64,000 nucleotides of DNA from Streptomyces noursei ATCC 11455 (GTDB taxonomy: Bacteria; Actinomycetota; Actinomycetes; Streptomycetales; Streptomycetaceae): positions 8,804,001-8,868,000 of the forward strand of contig NZ_CP011533.1 in the NCBI RefSeq assembly GCF_001704275.1, in the 5' to 3' direction. Below, piece by piece: positions 35,753 to 43,981 of this stretch; positions within the stretch are counted from its first letter, which is position 1, and each line of letters opens with the position of its first letter. A program made the translations under genes and the position numbers. A model generated the notes under the pieces. It saw nothing but the letters and a program-made list of their open reading frames with translations. It was not told the DNA's origin and ran no database searches.

Positions 35753-36130
35753 TCACCGTTCGGTGCCGGCCGGCGTCACGTGTTTGGTGTAGGCCGCGTC
35801 GAGATCGCGGACCTCGACGGAGGCGTGCACGGTCAGCTGCGTCGCCGCTGCCGTGTGGGCGCGTACCAGGTCCAGCACCGCCTGGCCGAGTGCGGTCTTG
35901 GTCTCCGTGGTGCGGCCCGGCAGGATCGCGAAGTCCACGTGGATCAGGGCCTGTTGGGGAGCGTCATGGGCGATGACCACCTCCTCGACGCAGCGGAAGC
36001 GGGTCTTGCAGCTGTCGATGGTGATGCCGTCGACGGTCTTCGCGGCGAGCGCGTGCAGCTCGTGCGCGAAGCGGCGGGTGTCCAGGAACTCGCGCAGGGT
36101 CGCGTCGTGGTCGACGAGGATGTGCGGCAT
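35753..36130 (-). CDS. CHMI-type tautomerase (5-carboxymethyl-2-hydroxymuconate isomerase family)
   Basis: 125 residues starting MPHILVDHD, with Pro2 as the expected catalytic base of the tautomerase superfamily. FRCVEEVVIAHDAPQQALIHVDFAIL and GRTTETKTALGQAVLDLV follow the CHMI (HpaF) pattern. ATG 36130 has AAGGAG 7 nt upstream. It is last in the strand order after prephenate dehydrogenase (62-bp gap). No homoprotocatechuate genes are near, so in this setting it might tautomerise an arylpyruvate such as 4-hydroxyphenylpyruvate. That role is inference. Confidence 0.78.
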   Translation of the reverse strand: MPHILVDHDATLREFLDTRRFAHELHALAAKTVDGITIDSCKTRFRCVEEVVIAHDAPQQALIHVDFAILPGRTTETKTALGQAVLDLVRAHTAAATQLTVHASVEVRDLDAAYTKHVTPAGTER

Positions 36131-36191
36131 GGGGATCTCCTTCCGAGGGGGCGGGTGGGGAGTGGCGCGGACGGATGCCGTGGCTGGGGCG

Positions 36192-37304
36192 TCAGCGGAC
36201 CGCCCAGCCGCGGTTGCGGAGGGCTTCGGTGAGCGGGCGTGCCACGTCCGGGGCGACCTTGAGCCGCACGGAGCCGGACGGGGCCGACGGGGACCGGGGG
36301 CCCGGAATGGTCGCGCCCTCCAGGTCGAGCCCTTCCAGGTGCAGTTGCGCCTCGTCCACGTCGTCGAGAAGCCGGGCGAGCGGCCGGCCGTGGTCGCCGA
36401 GGGCGACCGAGAGCACGGTGTGGGGGTGTGCCGCGGTGCCGCCGTACGACGGCGCGATGCGGGCACGCCCCTCGACGCCGCGGCGCAGCAGCGCCGTCAG
36501 GTCCGCCAGTGCGTCGGCCGTGGCGTCCGGCTCCCGGTCGGCGGCGGACAGGCGGGACAGGGCGTGCGCGGCGGTCGCCAGGTCCGCGCTGAGCTCGGTC
36601 AGGAGCGGGGTGAGGGCGGCGGCGTTGGCGGCGAGGATGTCGGCCCAGAGCCCGGCGTCGCCGGACGCGACCCGGGTGGCGTGGCCCATGCCGCGCCCGG
36701 CGAGCCGGACCGCGTACTCCTCGCCGTCCCGCAGCCGGGCGGCGGTGAGCGCCGCCATGAGGTGGGGGAGGTGGGAGACCAGGGCCACGGCGCGGTCGTG
36801 GTCGGGCGGATCCAGCAGCACCGGTACGGCGCCGCAGAGCGAGACGAGTTCCAGCGCGCGGTTGAGGGCGGACTCACGGGTCTCCGGGGTGGGGGTGAGC
36901 ACCCAGTGGTGGTCCTGGAAGAGGTCGGCGCGGGCCGCGAGCGGGCCGGAGCGTTCCCGGCCGGCCAGCGGGTGCCCGCCGATCAGGGTGGTGGTGTCGC
37001 AGCCGAGGGCCAGGCACTCGGCGTGCGGCAGGGCCTTGACGCTCGCCACGTCGGTGTAGACGCGGGCCAGTCCGGCCTTCTGGTGGTCGGCGAGGGCCCG
37101 GGCGGTGTGCGACGGCGGGACGGCGATGACGGCGACGTCCACCGGTTCGGACGGGGGCCCGGGGATGCCGGCGCCGCGCGCGGCGGCGATCCGGACGCGG
37201 TCGGGATCGTGGTCGATCAGATGGGTGGTCACTCCGCGCGCGGTCAGTGCCAGGGCGATGGAGGTACCGATGAGACCGGTGCCGACGACTGCGGCGGTGT
37301 CCAA
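36192..37304 (-). CDS. tyrA: Prephenate dehydrogenase
   Basis: 370 residues. The NAD-binding VVGTGLIGTSIALAL is at the N-terminus. VYTDVASVKALP, IGGHPLAGRERSG and LVSHLPHLMAAL (catalytic His) follow, and an ACT-like C-terminal segment (VLSVALGDHGRPLARLLDDV) may bind an aromatic amino acid. It converts prephenate to 4-hydroxyphenylpyruvate. The frame starts at TTG 37304, preceded by GAGGAG. It lies directly downstream of the hydroxyphenylglycine genes, where it would boost precursor supply; a hairpin at 37361 separates it from eamA. Confidence 0.93.
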   Translation of the reverse strand: MDTAAVVGTGLIGTSIALALTARGVTTHLIDHDPDRVRIAAARGAGIPGPPSEPVDVAVIAVPPSHTARALADHQKAGLARVYTDVASVKALPHAECLALGCDTTTLIGGHPLAGRERSGPLAARADLFQDHHWVLTPTPETRESALNRALELVSLCGAVPVLLDPPDHDRAVALVSHLPHLMAALTAARLRDGEEYAVRLAGRGMGHATRVASGDAGLWADILAANAAALTPLLTELSADLATAAHALSRLSAADREPDATADALADLTALLRRGVEGRARIAPSYGGTAAHPHTVLSVALGDHGRPLARLLDDVDEAQLHLEGLDLEGATIPGPRSPSAPSGSVRLKVAPDVARPLTEALRNRGWAVR

Positions 37305-37360
37305 GGTGGCGCTCCTCGGCCGTGAGGGGGAGGGTGGCGGAGCAGGGCGGTGTTGCGGGT

Positions 37361-37402
37361 GTCCCGGGCCCGGCCGGGACGGCGGACGGGCGGGCCCGGG
37401 AC
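37361..37402 (-). terminator. Hairpin between the exporter and prephenate dehydrogenase genes
   Basis: GTCCCGGGCCC (37361-37371) pairs perfectly with 37392-37402, 15 bp past the exporter stop. It could be a terminator or partial attenuator within the larger gene run. No clear promoter for prephenate dehydrogenase follows. Confidence 0.55.
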
Positions 37403-37416
37403 GGTCGGTGCGCGGT

Positions 37417-38355
37417 TCAGCGGTCGGCCGGGGCCGGTGCCGCGGGCTCCTGGGCCGGAGCCGGTCTGCCGGTCACCCGCCGGACCAGCGACGGGTTGAC
37501 GACCATCACGAGGTTGCCGAGGAGGATCAGCGCGACGCCCGCCAGGTCCCGGGCCGTCCAGGTGAACTTCTCGAAGACCGTGGACAGCAGCAGCGCCACG
37601 ATCGGGAAGAGCACCATCGCGTAGGCGGCGCGCTCACCGCCGATCCTGCCGAGCAGGGTGAGATAGGCGCCGAAGCCCACCACCGACCCGAAGACGGCGA
37701 GATAGAGCAGTGAGCCGGTGTACTTCAGGGTGGGCTGGAACAGCGCGCCGCCCCCGAAGATCGCGGCGAACGGGGCCATCAGCAGCGCCCCGTACGCCAT
37801 GGCGTAGCCGGTGCCCTGTACCACCGGGATGCCCGCCGCCTGGGTCTTGCCGGAGACCACGTTGCCCAGGCAGAAGACCAGGGTGCCGATCACCGAGAGG
37901 ACGACGCCCTGGCCCGAACCGGAGGACAGGCCGAAGTTCTGGAACTCCGGCCAGAACACCGTGACGATCCCCAACAGCCCGACGGCCCCGCCGACCAGCA
38001 TCTTCGCGGTGATGGTGCGCCGGAAGAAGACCCGGGCGAAGACCATGTTCACCAACAGGGACATGGCGAAGATGATCGACACCAGTCCGGTGGTCAGATG
38101 CTGTTCGGCGAAGTAGAAGCAGACGAAGTTGGTGGAGAACATCAGCGCGCCCATGAGGACGAACTGGCCGTGCACCCGCAGCGGATAGCGCAGCGGCAAC
38201 CCCCGCAACCGGGCCCAGGCCAGCAGGATCACGGCGGCCAGCGCGAAGCGGTAGGCGATCGATGCCGTGGGGTGCACGTCCCCCAACTGCCCCTTGATGG
38301 CCAGCCAGGTGGAGCCCCAGATCAACACCGTCACGACATACAGGACGGCGTTCAT
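37417..38355 (-). CDS. EamA/DMT-family transporter
   Basis: 312 residues with ten membrane helices in two EamA repeats. It starts VLYVVTVLIWGSTWLAIKGQ with the typical WGST motif; repeat two begins near YAMAYGALLMAPFAAIFGGG. The protein ends with a short cytoplasmic Pro/Ala tail. ATG 38355 overlaps the aminotransferase stop by 4 bp, so it belongs to the same translationally coupled set. The family exports amino acids and metabolites. Context suggests efflux of 4-hydroxyphenylglycine or its oxidised derivative. Confidence 0.9.
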   Translation of the reverse strand: MNAVLYVVTVLIWGSTWLAIKGQLGDVHPTASIAYRFALAAVILLAWARLRGLPLRYPLRVHGQFVLMGALMFSTNFVCFYFAEQHLTTGLVSIIFAMSLLVNMVFARVFFRRTITAKMLVGGAVGLLGIVTVFWPEFQNFGLSSGSGQGVVLSVIGTLVFCLGNVVSGKTQAAGIPVVQGTGYAMAYGALLMAPFAAIFGGGALFQPTLKYTGSLLYLAVFGSVVGFGAYLTLLGRIGGERAAYAMVLFPIVALLLSTVFEKFTWTARDLAGVALILLGNLVMVVNPSLVRRVTGRPAPAQEPAAPAPADR

Positions 38356-39671
38356 CCGCAGCTCCGTTCCAGCAGCCCGGCCAGTCGGCGGGCGCCCTCG
38401 GCCACTTGATCCGGCGTCAAATAGCTGAGGGAGAGGCGCATTTGGTGACGGCCGCCGTCACCCTCGGGATAGAAGTAGCTCATCGGTGTCCAGATCACTC
38501 CGTGCTCGCGGGCGGACTCTTCCAGCAGTGCATTGTCCGCCGGAACCGGGAGGTTCAGGGTGAGGAAGAAGCCACCCGCCGGAGAGTTCCAGCTGATTCC
38601 GGCCGCCTCGCGCCGGTCCCGGGGCAGCAGCCGGTCGAGGTTGTCGAGCAGGATCCGCAGGTTGGACTGGTAGAAGTCGGCGGCGGGCTTGTTGGCCTCC
38701 CGCAGCCGGTAGTCGTGGCTGACCAGCATGCCGCCGATGACCGCCTGGCTGAGCGCCGGGGTGTTCACCGTCACCATGCCCTTGATCTTCGACAGTTCGT
38801 CGGCCAGCAGGGTGCGGCTGCCGTCCGGGGCCTGAACCTGCTGGTCGGCGATCACATAGCCGACCCGGGCACCGGGGAAGCAGGTCTTGGCGAACGAACC
38901 GAGATAGATCACCCGTTGCCGGTCGTCCAGCGCCTTGAGCGTGGGCAGGCCGCTGCCCGTCGGCGTGAAGAACCCGTACGGGTTGTCCTCCAGGACGAGC
39001 AGGTCCTCGGCGTCCGCCGCTGCCAGCAGCCGGCGGCGCCCGGCGACCGGCAGACAGGTGCCGGTCGGGTTGGAGAAGTCGGGCACCACGTAGAAGGCCC
39101 GCGGACGCTTCCCGGCGGCGCGCAGCTCGGCGACCGTCCGCCGCAGGACGTCCGGATCACACCCCTCCGGGCCCTCCGGGACGTGCACGGTCTCGATGTC
39201 CAGCAGCCGGGCGGCGCCGGTGATGCCGACGTAGCACGGCGAGGAGACCAGCAGGACGTCCGCGGGGTCGGCGAACAGGGCGCGCAGGACGAGGAACATC
39301 CCCTCCTGGGCGCCCACCGTGACCACCAGGGACTCCGGATCGGCGGTGATGCCCTCGTCGTTGCGCAGGGCGCGGGCGACCAGTTCGTGGATCTGGCCGT
39401 TGGTGCGCCCGTACTGGAAGAGCAGGGTGCGGACCTGGTCCGGGGAGCAGCCGCGCTCCTCGGTGAGGTACCGCTGGTAGGCGGTGAGGTAGTCGCCGAT
39501 CTGCTCGACCTCGAAGAGCCCCTCGTACGGGCGGCCGGGGCCGAAGGAGATCGCCTCCGGGTAGCGGGAGGTGACCTCGTTGAGGAAGTTCATCACCTCC
39601 ATCAGCGGATCGGCGAGCGAACCGTGCAGGCCCTGGGCCGGCAGCACGGTGGTGGGAGGTTCCTGGCTCAC
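38352..39671 (-). CDS. hpgT: HpgT-like PLP aminotransferase
   Basis: 439 residues, fold type I aminotransferase. ISFGPGRPYEG, LFQYGRTNGQ and VTVGAQEGMFLVLRAL appear first. NPTGTCLP, LVLEDNPYGFF and the PLP lysine in LGSFAKTCFPGARVGYV follow, and near the end SPAGGFFLTLNLP and MRLSLSYL. GTG 39671 overlaps the dioxygenase stop by 4 bp (GTGA). Between hydroxymandelate oxidase and the exporter, its expected job is transamination of 4-hydroxyphenylglyoxylate to L-4-hydroxyphenylglycine, with an amino donor such as tyrosine that returns 4-hydroxyphenylpyruvate to the cycle. Confidence 0.85.
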   Translation of the reverse strand: MSQEPPTTVLPAQGLHGSLADPLMEVMNFLNEVTSRYPEAISFGPGRPYEGLFEVEQIGDYLTAYQRYLTEERGCSPDQVRTLLFQYGRTNGQIHELVARALRNDEGITADPESLVVTVGAQEGMFLVLRALFADPADVLLVSSPCYVGITGAARLLDIETVHVPEGPEGCDPDVLRRTVAELRAAGKRPRAFYVVPDFSNPTGTCLPVAGRRRLLAAADAEDLLVLEDNPYGFFTPTGSGLPTLKALDDRQRVIYLGSFAKTCFPGARVGYVIADQQVQAPDGSRTLLADELSKIKGMVTVNTPALSQAVIGGMLVSHDYRLREANKPAADFYQSNLRILLDNLDRLLPRDRREAAGISWNSPAGGFFLTLNLPVPADNALLEESAREHGVIWTPMSYFYPEGDGGRHQMRLSLSYLTPDQVAEGARRLAGLLERSCG

Positions 39672-40594
39672 CTGGCGTCCTCCCACAGGACCGGGCAGAA
39701 GTCCGGGTCGGTGTAGTCGGGGTTGCCGCCCGCGTCCTTCCGGACGAGCACGTCGTTGTTGTAGACCACCAGGTCGCCGCCGGACAGCTGGTAGGGGCGC
39801 CACTGGTTGGTGCGGTCCTGGAGGTGGAGGGAGATGGCGCGGCGGGGCCGGTCGCTGACGTTGTAGCCGCTGCCGTGGTAGGTGCGGCAGTGGTGGAAGC
39901 TGATGTGTCCCTTGGGGATGGTCACGGGCACCTTGCGGACCTCCGCGTTGTTGAAGGCGGCGTTCTCCGCAAGCATGTCCTCAAGTTCGGAACGGTCGCG
40001 ATCGGCGAAGTGGCGACTGGTGGAATCGTCGCCGCCGGTCTCCTTCCAACGGTGGCTGCCGTCCACCATCGTGATGGTCCCCATCTCCTCACCGCAGTCG
40101 TGGAAGGGGATGAAGGCGGTGAGCATCTCGTCGGAGGAGCAGGTCTGCCAGTAGTGGCGGTCGAAGTGCCAGGGCACGATGTTGCGCTCGTCGTCCATCC
40201 GCTGCGGCTTGTGGATCAGGGTGCTGTTCCACAGCCGTATCTGGCCGGTCTGCGCGATCCGCGCCGCGACCGCCGCGATGAGCGGCTTGGAGAGGATGGA
40301 GCGGATGGTGTCGTCCTCGTAGAAGATGTAGTCGTTGTGCCGGTGCACATCGCCCTTCTCCGGTTCCCAGTAGGCCAGCCGCGGCGGGCGGGTCGGCAGG
40401 GTGCGGTCCCGGTGGCCGGCATAGAAGCGGTCGGCCGCGGAGTCCAGCAGATCGACCTCCTCGTCGGTGAGCAGCTTCTTGGACAGGTACCAGCCGTGCT
40501 CCTGGTAGAACCGCACCTCCTCTTCGGTCGGCAGCAGTTCCTGCTCGGCGGGGGTCAGCGTGAAGCGGGTGTCGTTCGGCGCGGTGTCGGTCAT
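39668..40594 (-). CDS. Phytanoyl-CoA dioxygenase-family Fe(II)/2OG oxygenase
   Basis: 308 residues. The PhyH-fold iron ligands are visible: HxD in VPWHFDRHYWQT (residues ~150-160), the distal His in HHCRTYHGSGYN, and the 2-oxoglutarate Arg in SDRPRRAISLHLQ. GWYLSKKLLTDEEVDLLDSA is a typical PhyH N-terminal segment. ATG 40594 overlaps the hydroxymandelate oxidase stop by 4 bp, so it is part of the cassette and not a bystander. Standard 4-hydroxyphenylglycine pathways have no such enzyme. It may hydroxylate or otherwise oxidise an intermediate or the final amino acid; the substrate cannot be read from sequence. Confidence 0.88.
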   Translation of the reverse strand: MTDTAPNDTRFTLTPAEQELLPTEEEVRFYQEHGWYLSKKLLTDEEVDLLDSAADRFYAGHRDRTLPTRPPRLAYWEPEKGDVHRHNDYIFYEDDTIRSILSKPLIAAVAARIAQTGQIRLWNSTLIHKPQRMDDERNIVPWHFDRHYWQTCSSDEMLTAFIPFHDCGEEMGTITMVDGSHRWKETGGDDSTSRHFADRDRSELEDMLAENAAFNNAEVRKVPVTIPKGHISFHHCRTYHGSGYNVSDRPRRAISLHLQDRTNQWRPYQLSGGDLVVYNNDVLVRKDAGGNPDYTDPDFCPVLWEDAR

Positions 40595-41751
40595 GCCAGT
40601 TCCCTGTCGTCGTCGGTGAGGTGGGGGGAAAGGTGTGCGGAGCGGTGGAGCAGGTCCGGGGCGATCGCGTCGAGGCGGGGCCGGCCGGTCAGTGCCATCG
40701 CCTCTTCCAGTTCTTCCCGGAGGGCGGACAGGACCTGCGTGGCGCCGGCCTCGCCGTCGACGGCCAGGCCCCACAGGACGGGACGACCGACCAGGACCGC
40801 GCGGGCCCCGAGCGCCAGTGCCTTGAGCACGTCGCTCCCGCGGCGGACGCCGCCGTCGACGAGCACGTCGCACCGGTCGCCGGCCGCCGCGACGACCTCC
40901 GGGAGTGCCTCCAACGCCGGTACGGCACCGTCGAGTTGGCGTCCGCCGTGGGTGGAGACGATCAGGCCCGCCACCCCGAGTCCGGCCGCCCGTCGGGCGT
41001 CCTCCGCGGTCAGGACGCCCTTGAGCACCAGTGGCAGATCGGTCAGCGACCGCAGCCACGCCAGGTCGTCCCAGGTGAACGCGGCGTCGTGGTGCCGGGC
41101 GGCGTGTGCGGCGAGCGTGGAGCTGCCGGAACTGCCCTGGTACAGCCCGGGATCGTGGTCCTCGTCGAAGTTGGCGGGGCGGATGTGCGGGGGCAGACGG
41201 AAGCCGTTGCGCAGATCCCGCTCCCGACGGGCCATCCGCGGGGTGTCGACGGTGACCACCAGGGCCTGGTAGCCGGCGGCCTCGGCCCGGCGCACCAGGG
41301 ACGCGGTGACCTCCCGGTGGCGCATCACGTACAGCTGGAGCCACAGCGGTCCGGCGGCGGCCCCCGCGATCTCCTCCAGCGAGATGCTGGAGAAGGTGCT
41401 GGCGATGGTGAGCGCGCCCACCGTGCCGGCCGCGCGCACGGTGGCGGTCTCACCGTCCGGGTGGACCAGCTGGTGGTAGGCCATGGGCGCGATGCCCACC
41501 GGAAACGCCACCGGACGGCCGAGCAGGGTGGTCGCCGTGTCGCAGCGGGAGACGTCGACCAGGGCGCGGGGGCGCAGTCGGTAGCGGTCGTAGGCCGCAC
41601 GGTCCTCGCGCAGGGTGACCTCGTCGCCGCTGCCGCCGGCGATGTAGTCCCACACCGGCCGGTCGAGCCGGGCGCGGGCCGCCGAGGCGTAGTCCCGCGG
41701 GTTCAGCAGCAGTTCGGGTCGGGTGGCGCGGGAGGCGGTCGGCGCGGTCAC
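40591..41751 (-). CDS. hmo: 4-hydroxymandelate oxidase (FMN-dependent alpha-hydroxyacid oxidase)
   Basis: 386 residues. FMN alpha-hydroxyacid oxidase marks: WDYIAGGSGDEVTLREDRAA, PVAFPVGIAPMAYHQLVHPD, TVDTPRMARRERDLRNGFRL, PLVLKGVLTAEDARRA and the active-site His in VSTHGGRQLDG, with DGGVRRGSDVLKAL for phosphate binding. GTG 41751 overlaps the hydroxymandelate synthase stop by 4 bp. Given the neighbour it should oxidise 4-hydroxymandelate to 4-hydroxyphenylglyoxylate. Confidence 0.92.
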   Translation of the reverse strand: MTAPTASRATRPELLLNPRDYASAARARLDRPVWDYIAGGSGDEVTLREDRAAYDRYRLRPRALVDVSRCDTATTLLGRPVAFPVGIAPMAYHQLVHPDGETATVRAAGTVGALTIASTFSSISLEEIAGAAAGPLWLQLYVMRHREVTASLVRRAEAAGYQALVVTVDTPRMARRERDLRNGFRLPPHIRPANFDEDHDPGLYQGSSGSSTLAAHAARHHDAAFTWDDLAWLRSLTDLPLVLKGVLTAEDARRAAGLGVAGLIVSTHGGRQLDGAVPALEALPEVVAAAGDRCDVLVDGGVRRGSDVLKALALGARAVLVGRPVLWGLAVDGEAGATQVLSALREELEEAMALTGRPRLDAIAPDLLHRSAHLSPHLTDDDRELA

Positions 41752-42845
41752 CCGCCGACCCTCGCCGCGGCGCCCGCCGGTACGGCGGTGTCGGCGCGCT
41801 CCCGCTCGACGGCCTCGTAGAGGGCCTTGATGTTGCCGCTGCCGAAGGTGCGGGCGTCGAGCCGCTGGATCAGCTCGAAGAACACCGTGCGGCGGGCGTA
41901 GGGGGAGCGGGTGAAGACCTGCACCAGCTGGCCCCACTCGTCCCGGTCGGCCAGCAGGCCGAGGTCCTGGAGGACCGCCGGGTCGATGCCCACCTCGATG
42001 CCGCGCGCGGCCAGCGAGGCGTAGTAGCCGGCCGGGGTGGAGAGCAACTCCACGCCGGAACCGCGGAGTTCGCGGGCGGCGGTGACGATGTCGTCGGTGC
42101 CGTAGGCGACGTGCTGGACGCCCGGGCCGTCGAAGCCGTCGAGGAAGTCGTTGAGCTGTCCGCGGTTGCTGGTCGGGTCGGGCTCCACCATGGTGAAGGT
42201 GATGCCCCGGGTCGCGTCCTGGACGACCTTGGAGGCCATGGCCTGGCCGCCGACGACGATGTACTCGTCGTAGGTGTGCTTCAGGCCGAGCGCGCGCCCG
42301 TAGAAGTCGACCATGGTGTCCAGCGAGCCGGGGCGCAGGCACATGGCGAGGTGGTCGACGGAGCGCAGCAGCCCGGGGTCGGGCGCTCCGTCGTCGACGG
42401 GCAGGTACCGCTGCGGCAGGAACGCCCCTTCGGGGTCGTCGCGTTGGACGAAGGTGTGCACCAGGTCGTTGGTCGCGGCGATGGTGGCCCGGACGACCCG
42501 GCCGCCGGCGTCCTCGAACGTCTCGGGCTCGGACACCGCGTCGGCGCCCGCGGCCACCGCGGCCGCGAAGTCGCCGGCCGCGTCGGTGGACCGCAGGGCC
42601 ACGTCCCGCACGCCGTCGCCGTGCTTGCGGACGAAGTGCGAGGCGGCGTGGTCGGCGTGCAGGGCCGAGGTCAGCACCAGGCGGACCCCGCCGTGGGCCA
42701 GGACCAGCGAGCGGGCGCCGGCGAGCCCGGTGAGCGGGCCGGCCTCGGCCACCACACGGAATCCGTAGGTGCCGCAGTAGTAGTGGGATGCCTGGTTGAC
42801 GTCTCCGACGAAGAACTCGACGTGGTCGACGGAATGGGCGGTCAC
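41748..42845 (-). CDS. hmaS: 4-hydroxymandelate synthase
   Basis: 365 residues, two vicinal-oxygen-chelate domains. The Fe(II) ligands are expected at His in HSVDHVEFFV-like and VDHLAMCL segments and at Glu in RRTVFFELIQRL. FGSGNIKALYEAVERER closes the protein. The fold is shared with 4-hydroxyphenylpyruvate dioxygenase; coupling to hydroxymandelate oxidase and an HpgT-like gene, and the C-terminal RTFGSGNIKALYEA pattern, favour mandelate synthase. It turns 4-hydroxyphenylpyruvate into 4-hydroxymandelate. GTG 42845 has only a weak GAGAG site. Confidence 0.9.
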   Translation of the reverse strand: MTAHSVDHVEFFVGDVNQASHYYCGTYGFRVVAEAGPLTGLAGARSLVLAHGGVRLVLTSALHADHAASHFVRKHGDGVRDVALRSTDAAGDFAAAVAAGADAVSEPETFEDAGGRVVRATIAATNDLVHTFVQRDDPEGAFLPQRYLPVDDGAPDPGLLRSVDHLAMCLRPGSLDTMVDFYGRALGLKHTYDEYIVVGGQAMASKVVQDATRGITFTMVEPDPTSNRGQLNDFLDGFDGPGVQHVAYGTDDIVTAARELRGSGVELLSTPAGYYASLAARGIEVGIDPAVLQDLGLLADRDEWGQLVQVFTRSPYARRTVFFELIQRLDARTFGSGNIKALYEAVERERADTAVPAGAAARVGG

Positions 42846-42891
42846 ACTGATCCAATCTCTCGTGCGGGAGGGGTGGTGGCGCACCGGGCCG

Positions 42892-42914
42892 CCCCGCGGC
42901 GGAATGCCGCGGGG
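42892..42914 (-). terminator. Hairpin between dhaL and hydroxymandelate synthase
   Basis: CCCCGCGGC (42892-42900), loop GGAAT, GCCGCGGGG (42906-42914): a perfect 9-bp stem 15 bp after the dhaL stop. It may end dhaL transcription, in which case the cassette has its own promoter in 42846-42891. Confidence 0.6.
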
Positions 42915-42928
42915 AGCCGGCCACGAGG

Positions 42929-43645
42929 TCAGGGCGAGGGGTTCGCCGGTGTCCCCGCCGCTTCGGCGAGGGCCCGGAAGACGTAGCAGGCCGAGGTGGC
43001 GCCGGGATCCTGGTGGCCGATGCTGCGCAGCCCCAGGTAGGAGGCCCGGCCCTTCCGGGCCTGGAGCGGGATGGTGGCCTGCATGCCGGCCTCGGCGGCC
43101 TGGGCCGCGGCGCACGCGGCGGCGGGCAGGCCGGCGCCGGCCTCCGCGGCGGCCCTGAAGGCGCCGATCGCGGGGGAGCAGGCATCGATCATGGTCTTGT
43201 CGCCGGGCACCGCCGCGCCCAGGCGCTGCATGGTGGCCAGCGCGGCGGTGAGGCCGGCGGCGAACCGGCGGGTGCCGACCTCGGGTTCGGTGCCGAGGGC
43301 CGCTCCCAGTGTGCGGAAGGCGCCCCCGTACAACGGCCCGGAGGCGCCTCCGACGGTGGAGATCAGCGTCTCGCCCGCGGTGAACAGTGCCGCGCCGGGC
43401 GAGGTAGGCGGTTGTGACGGGGCGTCGAGGGCGACGCGCACCGCCCTGAAGCCACGAGCCATGTTGGCCCCGTGATCCCCGTCCCCGATGGCGGAGTCGA
43501 GGCGGATGAGGTGGTCCTGATGCTGATGCATGGCCGTGCTGACACACCGCAGCCAGGCGAGAACGAGGGGGTGGTCCAGCGCGTCCCGGCCGGGCGCATC
43601 CGCACGGCCGTGTAACGTGCCGCGGTCCCTCTCAGGCTCCCGCAT
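42929..43645 (-). CDS. dhaL: Dihydroxyacetone kinase subunit DhaL
   Basis: 238 residues. Nucleotide/Mg-binding DSAIGDGDHGANMARGF with the Asp cluster (residues ~50-66), then ISTVGGASGPLYGGAFRTLG and SYLGLRSIGHQDPGATSACY. An N-terminal ~25-residue extension is unusual. ATG 43645 has GAAGGAG 7 nt upstream. DhaL binds ADP/ATP and passes phosphate from DhaM to the substrate held by DhaK; no dhaK is present in the window. It lies on the same strand between the IclR gene and the hydroxyphenylglycine cassette. Confidence 0.9.
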   Translation of the reverse strand: MREPERDRGTLHGRADAPGRDALDHPLVLAWLRCVSTAMHQHQDHLIRLDSAIGDGDHGANMARGFRAVRVALDAPSQPPTSPGAALFTAGETLISTVGGASGPLYGGAFRTLGAALGTEPEVGTRRFAAGLTAALATMQRLGAAVPGDKTMIDACSPAIGAFRAAAEAGAGLPAAACAAAQAAEAGMQATIPLQARKGRASYLGLRSIGHQDPGATSACYVFRALAEAAGTPANPSP

Positions 43646-43981
43646 GGCAGGTGCTCCTTCGATCCCCCGTGCCGCAGCAATCGACGGCTACTGGATTACC
43701 AACGCATTACCGAAAGGCGTTCGGCATTACCGAATGCCGATAGGAAGCAAAACGCAGTGCCCCCGGTTGCGTCAAGGTTTTCCCGTACAAGCGAGCGGAG
43801 GCTTAACGGATCGGAAGGTGAACGACGGCCGGTGGAAGGCGAGTTGGTGAATCAGGGGTGACGTGGGGGAGCGGCGGGCCCGGGTGGGGTGGAGCGGCCG
43901 GGTGGGCGTCGATCGGGTGCGCCCCGCCGGCTGTCGGCCCCGCGGCCCGTGTCCGGTGGCCCGTTCACCCGGCGTACGAGC
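43646..43981. promoter_or_regulatory. dhaL upstream region with repeated ATTACC boxes and palindrome
   Basis: 336 bp without a gene. It holds three related boxes, GATTACC (43694), CATTACCG (43705) and CATTACCG (43725). The last is inside a perfect 7+4+7 palindrome, CGGCATT-ACCG-AATGCCG (43722-43739). On the minus strand a TTGACG hexamer occurs near 43770. The boxes are AT-rich against the background and lie 50-95 bp before the dhaL start, a good place for the IclR protein to bind. Confidence 0.65.
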
